This document shows positions 58,647 to 64,000 of a DNA stretch of 64,000 bases, piece after piece. Both the position numbers and the translations under genes were made by a program. This DNA is from Bradyrhizobium sp. WSM3983 (lineage in GTDB: Bacteria > Pseudomonadota > Alphaproteobacteria > Rhizobiales > Xanthobacteraceae): contig NZ_AXAY01000003.1 of the NCBI RefSeq assembly GCF_000473045.1, forward strand, positions 186,001 through 250,000, in the 5' to 3' direction. Within the stretch, counting starts at the first letter, position 1; every line of letters begins with the position of its first letter. The notes beneath the pieces were generated by a model. The model saw only the letters and a list, made by a program, of their open reading frames with translations, had not been told where the DNA came from and did not search any database.

Positions 58647-58790
58647 CGAGGAAGCCGCTTCGGTTCGTCGTGCTCACTGGCATTATCCGGGTGTGGCCGG
58701 CCGCCACCGGGCCGGTCAGGCGACCCGGGACAGCGAAGACAAGTCCGTGCTTTAAGAAAAGCGCATCCTGACGAAGACGTTGCTATTTGA

Positions 58791-59150
<360 letters not shown>

Positions 59151-59193
59151 GCCGGGTGCTATCCCGAATCTTGCGACACTCTGAAAGAAAAAA

Positions 59194-59209
59194 GGCTGCT
59201 TCGGCGGCC
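59194..59209 (+). terminator. Weak hairpin between glnB and glnA
   Basis: GGCTGC-TTCG-GCGGCC (one G-U pair) followed by TGATTTCGTTT may act as a partial terminator or attenuator in the 150-base intercistronic gap, giving different glnB and glnA levels. Confidence 0.3.
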
Positions 59210-59300
59210 TGATTTCGTTTGTGCGGTTGCGCCAACTCGCCGAAAGCGAGAACGAATCTGCTCACCTGGAAATCGACCCGCAGAGCCAAAAGGGGTATGC

Positions 59301-60710
59301 ATGAAGACCGCCAAAGACGTCCTGAAATCGATCAAGGACAACGACGTCAAATACGTCGACCTGCGCTTCACCGATCCGCGCGGCAAGTGGCAGCACGTGA
59401 CGTTCGACGTCAGCATGATCGATGAGGACATTTTCGCCGAAGGAACGATGTTCGACGGCTCCTCGATCGCCGGCTGGAAGGCGATCAACGAGTCCGACAT
59501 GTGCCTGATGCCCGATCCGGTGACCGCGACGATCGATCCGTTTTTCGCCGAGACCACCATGGTCATCACCTGCGACGTGCTCGAACCGACCACTGGCGAG
59601 CCCTACAACCGCGACCCCCGCGGCATCGCCAAGAAGGCCGAAGCCATGGTGAAGTCGATGGGCGTGGGCGACACCGTCTTCGTCGGCCCCGAAGCCGAGT
59701 TCTTCGTGTTCGACGATGTGCGCTTCTCGAGCGGCCCCTACAACACCGGCTTCAGGCTCGACTCCTCGGAGCTCCCGACCAACACCGACACCGAATATGA
59801 AGGCGGCAACCTCGGCCACCGCATCCGCACCAAGAGCGGCTACTTCCCGGTCCCGCCGCAGGATTCCGTGCAGGACATGCGCTCGGAGATGCTGGGCGCC
59901 ATGGCCAAGATGGGCGTGAAGGTCGAGAAGCATCACCACGAGGTCGCTTCCGCCCAGCACGAACTCGGCATGAAGTTCGACACGCTCACGCTGATGGCCG
60001 ACCACCTTCAGATCTACAAATACTGCATCCACCAGGTCGCGCACATCTACGGCAAGACCGCCACCTTCATGCCGAAGCCGGTCTTTGGCGACAACGGCTC
60101 GGGCATGCACGTCCACCAGTCGATCTGGAAGGACGGCAAACCGGTGTTCGCCGGCAACAAGTACGCCGACCTGTCCGAGACCTGCCTCCACTACATCGGC
60201 GGCATCATCAAGCATGCCAAGGCGATCAACGCCTTCACCAACCCGTCGACGAACTCCTACAAGCGTCTGGTCCCGGGCTATGAGGCTCCCGTGCTGCTCG
60301 CCTACTCCGCGCGCAACCGCTCGGCCTCCTGCCGCATCCCCTACACCGCTTCGCCGAAGGCCAAGCGCGTCGAGGTGCGCTTCCCCGATCCGCTCGCCAA
60401 TCCCTATCTCGGCTTCGCCGCGATGCTGATGGCCGGCCTCGACGGCATCAAGAACAAGATGGATCCGGGTCCGGCGATGGACAAGGACCTCTATGATTTG
60501 CCGAAGGAAGAGCTGAAGCAGATCCCGACGGTGTGCGGTTCGCTGCGCGAGGCGCTCGAAAACCTCGACAAGGACCGCGGCTTCCTCAAGGCCGGCGGCG
60601 TGTTCGACGACGACTTCATCGACGCTTACATCGAGCTGAAGATGACCGAAGTCGCCCGCTTCGAAATGACCCCGCATCCGGTCGAGTTCGACATGTACTA
60701 TTCGGGCTGA
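59301..60710 (+). CDS. glnA: Glutamine synthetase type I
   Basis: Dodecameric ATP-dependent glutamine synthetase, 469 residues, the main ammonia-assimilation enzyme. It has the [13 protein letters not shown] and FDGSSIAGW motifs near the N-terminus, the ATP-site HVHQS segment and NRSASCRIP. The adenylylation tyrosine is Y398 in DKDLYDLP, so its activity is probably regulated by GlnE and PII. A strong terminator follows. Confidence 0.97.
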   Translation: MKTAKDVLKSIKDNDVKYVDLRFTDPRGKWQHVTFDVSMIDEDIFAEGTMFDGSSIAGWKAINESDMCLMPDPVTATIDPFFAETTMVITCDVLEPTTGEPYNRDPRGIAKKAEAMVKSMGVGDTVFVGPEAEFFVFDDVRFSSGPYNTGFRLDSSELPTNTDTEYEGGNLGHRIRTKSGYFPVPPQDSVQDMRSEMLGAMAKMGVKVEKHHHEVASAQHELGMKFDTLTLMADHLQIYKYCIHQVAHIYGKTATFMPKPVFGDNGSGMHVHQSIWKDGKPVFAGNKYADLSETCLHYIGGIIKHAKAINAFTNPSTNSYKRLVPGYEAPVLLAYSARNRSASCRIPYTASPKAKRVEVRFPDPLANPYLGFAAMLMAGLDGIKNKMDPGPAMDKDLYDLPKEELKQIPTVCGSLREALENLDKDRGFLKAGGVFDDDFIDAYIELKMTEVARFEMTPHPVEFDMYYSG

Positions 60711-60733
60711 TCGGCCGGAAGACCGTCGCAAGC

Positions 60734-60761
60734 AAAAGGCGCCCGTCGCAGGGCGCCTTTT
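60734..60761 (+). terminator. Rho-independent terminator of glnA
   Basis: AAAAGGCGCCC/GGGCGCCTTTT with a 6-base GTCGCA loop ends in a T run, 23 bases after the glnA stop. It can also serve the convergent gene at 60775. Confidence 0.85.
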
Positions 60762-60774
60762 CGTTTTGGGCTAG

Positions 60775-61206
60775 TTAGCTCTCTCTTTTTTGGAAGACGG
60801 CCAATTCGCCGCCCCCAGTCGCGATAATCTGGAGCCCTGGAATGCCGATTTGCCACCCCTCATAGCCGGACGACATATTGAGAACTTCCAAGACAGAATT
60901 GCCTGAAAAGAAAATCGACACGTCTCCCGTATCCGGGCGGATCGAAACGCGCTCGATGATTTTCGCGCCGAGAAGGCTTAGCGCTATCTTCTCGCCATCG
61001 AGAGGAGTCGCCAGCCCGAACTGTTGGCCATCATCGCTGCTAGCAAATGCAATTCTATTTGCGACGATGATCCGCCAAGGGCATTCACCACTCAACCCTG
61101 ACGCCCCGGCGTCCCCAAAACCAAAGCTCCAATCGTATTCGCGACGCTTAACATCGGCGAGGTGACGACCGACAAGGTGCGCAGTGAGGGTCGCCTCGAC
61201 ATCCAT
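60775..61206 (-). CDS. Hypothetical protein next to higBA
   Basis: A 143-residue soluble protein, mostly beta-strand by appearance (alternating hydrophobic residues, for example WRIIVANRIAFASSDDGQQF). It ends in a region with W and repeated Gly. A DUF6188-like fold is possible but unproven. It starts 9 bases after higA in the same direction, so it may be a third member of the toxin-antitoxin transcript. Confidence 0.6.
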   Translation of the reverse strand: MDVEATLTAHLVGRHLADVKRREYDWSFGFGDAGASGLSGECPWRIIVANRIAFASSDDGQQFGLATPLDGEKIALSLLGAKIIERVSIRPDTGDVSIFFSGNSVLEVLNMSSGYEGWQIGIPGLQIIATGGGELAVFQKRES

Positions 61207-61215
61207 GTTCTTACC

Positions 61216-61593
61216 TCAAGCCGCCTTCAACCGGTACGGCCTGACCAACAGTTCGGCCGGCACCTTCCAAGCCTCGCTGATACGAAAAATCATCTCCACC
61301 GTCAGCGCCCGCCTTCGGTTCAAAATCTCCGACGCGCGCGAGCGGGAGCCGAGCAGTTCGGCGAGCTCGGCCTGCGTATGCCCGCCCTCCTCGATCAGGT
61401 AGTTCAGCATATCGATCGGATCGACGCGCGCGGTATCGATCGGCCAATGCTCGTTCTCGTATTTCTCGACGAGCGTTGCCAGAATATCGAGCTTGTCACC
61501 GTCATCGGTTCCGGGCTCTGCGCCCCAGAGCCGCTCAATCTCGGCAACGGCGGCATCATAGTCTGCTTCAGTCCGAATTGGATGGATTTCCAT
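61216..61593 (-). CDS. higA: Antitoxin, HigA type
   Basis: A 125-residue protein whose C-terminal half is an HTH domain: TQAELAELLGSRSRASEILN, then RRRALTVEMIFRISEAW. The N-terminal half has an acidic stretch found in long HigA proteins. The ATG at 61593 follows GAGGAG and lies 9 bases after the toxin gene. It should neutralise HigB and bind the palindrome at the operon start. Confidence 0.88.
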   Translation of the reverse strand: MEIHPIRTEADYDAAVAEIERLWGAEPGTDDGDKLDILATLVEKYENEHWPIDTARVDPIDMLNYLIEEGGHTQAELAELLGSRSRASEILNRRRALTVEMIFRISEAWKVPAELLVRPYRLKAA

Positions 61594-61602
61594 GATGGCT
61601 CC

Positions 61603-61905
61603 TCAGTATATCGCGACCGTCAGCGCGTCGATTCTGTCATATTCCGCATGCGTGCCGATGAACTTGATGAACGCGATTTGATGCTTGAACGAGAACGAGA
61701 CGATCAGCCGGAAGTTGCCGCCCGCGACTTCGAATCTTGCACGCTCGCCGTTGAGAACGACCGCTCCCGGAACGGTCGTCTGGATTTCATTCATTGAAGC
61801 CCATTTGGCCATCCGGACAAGCTTGACCCACCGGGTCAGCGCCGGCTTCGCCTTGGGATTTCCCGCCGCGAATTTGGCCAGCGTGGACTGCTTGATGATC
61901 CTCAC
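61603..61905 (-). CDS. higB: mRNA interferase toxin, HigB type
   Basis: A RelE-fold toxin of about 100 residues that cleaves mRNA on the ribosome. VRIIKQSTLAKFAAGNPKAK is a typical HigB beginning, and FRLIVSFSFKHQIAFIKFIG followed by THAEYDRID is the family core with the catalytic His and Tyr region. I prefer the GTG at 61905 with GGGAA upstream. The ATG at 61920 adds five residues but lies inside the operator palindrome. Toxin-first order is normal for higBA. Confidence 0.85.
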   Translation of the reverse strand: MRIIKQSTLAKFAAGNPKAKPALTRWVKLVRMAKWASMNEIQTTVPGAVVLNGERARFEVAGGNFRLIVSFSFKHQIAFIKFIGTHAEYDRIDALTVAIY

Positions 61906-61913
61906 AGCATATA

Positions 61914-61928
61914 TTCCCATATTGGGAA
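61914..61928. promoter_or_regulatory. Palindrome at the start of higBA
   Basis: TTCCCA-TAT-TGGGAA is a perfect inverted repeat with 6-base arms around the beginning of the higB gene. It is the natural candidate for HigA autoregulation. Confidence 0.55.
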
Positions 61929-62018
61929 CATCGCGTCAAGCAGGTGCAATAGTCTGCGGTGACGGTCGGGCGGAGCGATACCCGTCCTACCGGCTGCGGC
62001 CCGCCCTACATTCTTCAA

Positions 62019-62777
62019 TCACGGCGTGTCCCGCCGCGGCATCAAATGATCGAGCAGGCCCGTCGGCAGCGGAAACACGACGGTCGACGACCGCTCGCCC
62101 GCGATGTCGTGCAGAGCCGCGAAGTAACGCAGCTGCATCGCCTGCGGCTCCTGTGCCAGAATGCGGCCGGCCTCGACCAGCTTTTCGGCGGCCTGCTGCT
62201 CGCCCATAGCGTTGATCACCTTGGCGCGCCGCAACCGCTCCGCCTCGGCCTGCTTCGCGATCGCGCGTATCATGGTTTCATTGATGTCGACGTCCTTGAT
62301 CTCGATACCCGTGACCTTGATGCCCCAGACGTCGGTCTGCTTGTCGAGGATCTCCTGGATGTCGGCGTTCAGCTTGTCGCGTTCGGCCAGCATCTCGTCG
62401 AGATCGTGCTTGCCGAGCACCGAGCGCAGCGTGGTCTGGGCGAGCTGGCTGGTCGCGGCCATGTAATCGCCGACCTTGATGATGGCGCGCTCGGGATCGA
62501 CGATACGGAAGTATAGGACGGCGTTGACCTTGACCGAGACATTGTCGCGCGAGATCACGTCCTGTGGCGGCACCACCTGCACCATCACCCTGAGATCGAC
62601 CTTGACGAGCTGCTGCACGACCGGAACGAGGATGACGAGGCCCGGCCCCTTCACCCCGGTGAAGCGACCGAGCGTGAAAATGACGCCGCGCTCGTATTCC
62701 CTGAGGATGCGAACCGCCTGGGTGAGAAACATGACGACGAGCAGCGCAAGCACCGCATAGATCGAATATTCAATCAT
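62019..62777 (-). CDS. Slipin (SPFH/stomatin-like protein)
   Basis: A 252-residue membrane-associated scaffold protein. One N-terminal helix (about residues 5-23) precedes the SPFH domain ([20 protein letters not shown] to [11 protein letters not shown]) and an Ala/Glu-rich coiled coil around [20 protein letters not shown]. The ATG at 62777 shares its A with the nfeD stop (TGATG). Slipins and NfeD proteins form conserved pairs, with NfeD cleaving the slipin C-terminus (here ending in [14 protein letters not shown]). Confidence 0.92.
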   Translation of the reverse strand: MIEYSIYAVLALLVVMFLTQAVRILREYERGVIFTLGRFTGVKGPGLVILVPVVQQLVKVDLRVMVQVVPPQDVISRDNVSVKVNAVLYFRIVDPERAIIKVGDYMAATSQLAQTTLRSVLGKHDLDEMLAERDKLNADIQEILDKQTDVWGIKVTGIEIKDVDINETMIRAIAKQAEAERLRRAKVINAMGEQQAAEKLVEAGRILAQEPQAMQLRYFAALHDIAGERSSTVVFPLPTGLLDHLMPRRDTP

Positions 62778-64000
62778 CAGAGTTGACCTCCCTCGCCGCT
62801 GGCCGGGCCGGGTCGCCGGACCACCAGCGTCAAATCGACGATGTTGGCGACCTCGACCCGCTCGCCGGGCCTGAAGGCGCCGGCGCCACGCGCCTGCCAG
62901 CGTTCGCCATGCGCAAAGACGTGACCTTCGGTCTCGTTCCAGTCGAGGACCTCGGCGGACAAGCCGCGCATGGCCTGCGCGCCGACCCGGGTCGGGGCGT
63001 TGTGGGCGCGCCGAAGCGCGCCGAGCACGACGAGAACAAAGCCGGTGAACATCGCCGCGACGACGGCGATGACCGACCATGACAGCCGGTAGCCCGGCGC
63101 TTCGACCCGGACCAGCATGAGCGCTCCCAGCACGAAGGCGACGACGCCGCCAAGACCGATCACCACGGTTGGATTGAACGCCTCGATGGCCAGCAGCGCG
63201 ATCCCGACCAGCATCAAGCCGAGGCCGGCATAGTTGATCGGCAGAAGATTGAGGGCATAGAGGCCGATCAATAGGCAGATCGTCCCGACCACTCCCGGGG
63301 CGACCGCACCGGGCGACACGAACTCGAAGATCAGGCCGTAGAATCCGACCATCAGGAGAATGAAGGCAACGTTGGGATCGGTGATGACCGCCAGAAATCG
63401 GGAAATCCATCCCGGATCGACGACTTCGACCACGGCGTTCTTCGTCGCAAGTCGCTGCGTCTTGCCGCCTGCGACCTCGACCACGCGACCATCGATCTGC
63501 CTGAGCAATTCGGCTGGATCGCGCGCGACGAGATCGATGACCTTTTCCTGCAACGCGCCGTTGGCGGAGAGCGTGGCGGCTTCACGGACCGCCTTCTCGG
63601 CCCAATCGGCGTTGTGATTGCGCAACTCGGCAAGGCTGCGGATGAAGGCGACGGCATCGTTCGTCACCTTTGCCGTCATCGCGTCTTTCGGCTCAGCCGC
63701 CTTGTCCTTGCTGTCCTTGTCGGGCGTGCCGCTCGGCAGTCCCGGGAGGGGACCGCCAATCTGCACCGGCGTCGCGGCACCGAGGTTGGTACCGGGCGCC
63801 ATCGCCGCGATATGGGTTGCATAAAGAATGTAGGTCCCCGCGCTCGCCGCATGAGCGCCCGAGGGCGCGACGTACCCCACGACAGGGACGGGCGAACCAA
63901 GCACATCCGCGATGATCTCGCGCATGCTCGAGTTGAGACCGCCGGGCGTGTTCATTTTCAGAATCACGACCTCGGCGCGCCGCGCGGCTGCCGTGGCCAA
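62777..64000 (-). CDS. NfeD-type membrane serine protease, partial
   Basis: The C-terminal 407 residues of a long NfeD (NfeD1b) protein; the N-terminus lies beyond the right edge of the window. The ClpP-like protease part shows [14 protein letters not shown] and the nucleophile region [12 protein letters not shown], with a catalytic lysine expected after EPKDAMTAK. Several membrane helices follow, then the C-terminal OB-fold soluble domain. It probably processes the slipin encoded next to it. Confidence 0.9.
   Translation of the reverse strand: MATAAARRAEVVILKMNTPGGLNSSMREIIADVLGSPVPVVGYVAPSGAHAASAGTYILYATHIAAMAPGTNLGAATPVQIGGPLPGLPSGTPDKDSKDKAAEPKDAMTAKVTNDAVAFIRSLAELRNHNADWAEKAVREAATLSANGALQEKVIDLVARDPAELLRQIDGRVVEVAGGKTQRLATKNAVVEVVDPGWISRFLAVITDPNVAFILLMVGFYGLIFEFVSPGAVAPGVVGTICLLIGLYALNLLPINYAGLGLMLVGIALLAIEAFNPTVVIGLGGVVAFVLGALMLVRVEAPGYRLSWSVIAVVAAMFTGFVLVVLGALRRAHNAPTRVGAQAMRGLSAEVLDWNETEGHVFAHGERWQARGAGAFRPGERVEVANIVDLTLVVRRPGPASGEGGQL

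Noticed and set aside
58586..58760. Minus-strand open frame across the glnB promoter
   Set aside because: It overlaps the RpoN promoter and the glnB start, lacks a ribosome site and resembles nothing.

Overview
The window looks like chromosomal DNA of a Bradyrhizobium-type alphaproteobacterium. The grounds are high GC with strong third-position GC bias, a ROSE-type RNA thermometer ahead of a small heat shock gene, a sigma-54 promoter ahead of glnB-glnA, a complex I operon that runs on into birA, rnj and mce, and short palindromic intergenic repeats of the kind I associate with Bradyrhizobium. The genus is inferred from gene content and style, not from a database match. No phage, insertion sequence, integrase or CRISPR array is visible.

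Layout. (1) 1-7.1 kb, minus strand: a peptide/opine-family ABC transporter (binding protein, two permeases, two ATPases) downstream of the methylthioribose kinase gene mtnK. (2) 7.1-26.6 kb, minus strand: one very compact cluster starting with nuoA and holding all 14 complex I genes, with three extra genes embedded (an FkbM-type methyltransferase between nuoD and nuoE, a small membrane protein between nuoE and nuoF, a coiled-coil protein between nuoF and nuoG). It continues through birA, rnj (RNase J), mce, a DUF1467 gene and an unknown small gene. (3) 26.8-31.2 kb: a TonB-dependent siderophore receptor with a PepSY membrane protein and a small membrane protein, and a MarR regulator. (4) 31.3-34.8 kb: a Rieske oxygenase broken by a one-base frameshift in a C run, an MFS transporter and a convergent alpha/beta hydrolase. 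(5) 35-38 kb: small orphan genes, tRNA-Asp with a decayed glycosyltransferase fragment beside it, then ROSE-Hsp20 followed by three small unknown genes (two of them apparent paralogues) and an HU gene. (6) 38.1-47.4 kb: pepT, a czc-type heavy-metal efflux system (small periplasmic protein, CzcC, CzcB, CzcA, CDF exporter), a methyltransferase and tRNA-Val. (7) 47.5-54.8 kb, minus strand: a GFA-family protein, then the proteostasis block lon-clpX-clpP-tig, then tRNA-Leu. (8) 55-60.8 kb: a Tat-exported multicopper-oxidase-fold protein lacking most copper ligands, a GNAT gene coupled to nnrD, and glnB-glnA. (9) 60.8-64 kb, minus strand: an unknown gene, a higB-higA toxin-antitoxin pair with a palindrome at its start, a slipin, and an nfeD gene cut by the right edge.

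How it fits together. Most of the window is core metabolism and housekeeping: respiration, protein quality control and nitrogen assimilation. The accessory material is concentrated in the metal, iron and aromatic loci and the toxin-antitoxin pair. The less described parts are the three extra genes inside the nuo operon, the thermometer-headed small-protein cassette, the copper-site-poor cupredoxin protein and the GT41-like relic next to tRNA-Asp. I see no clearly new large system.
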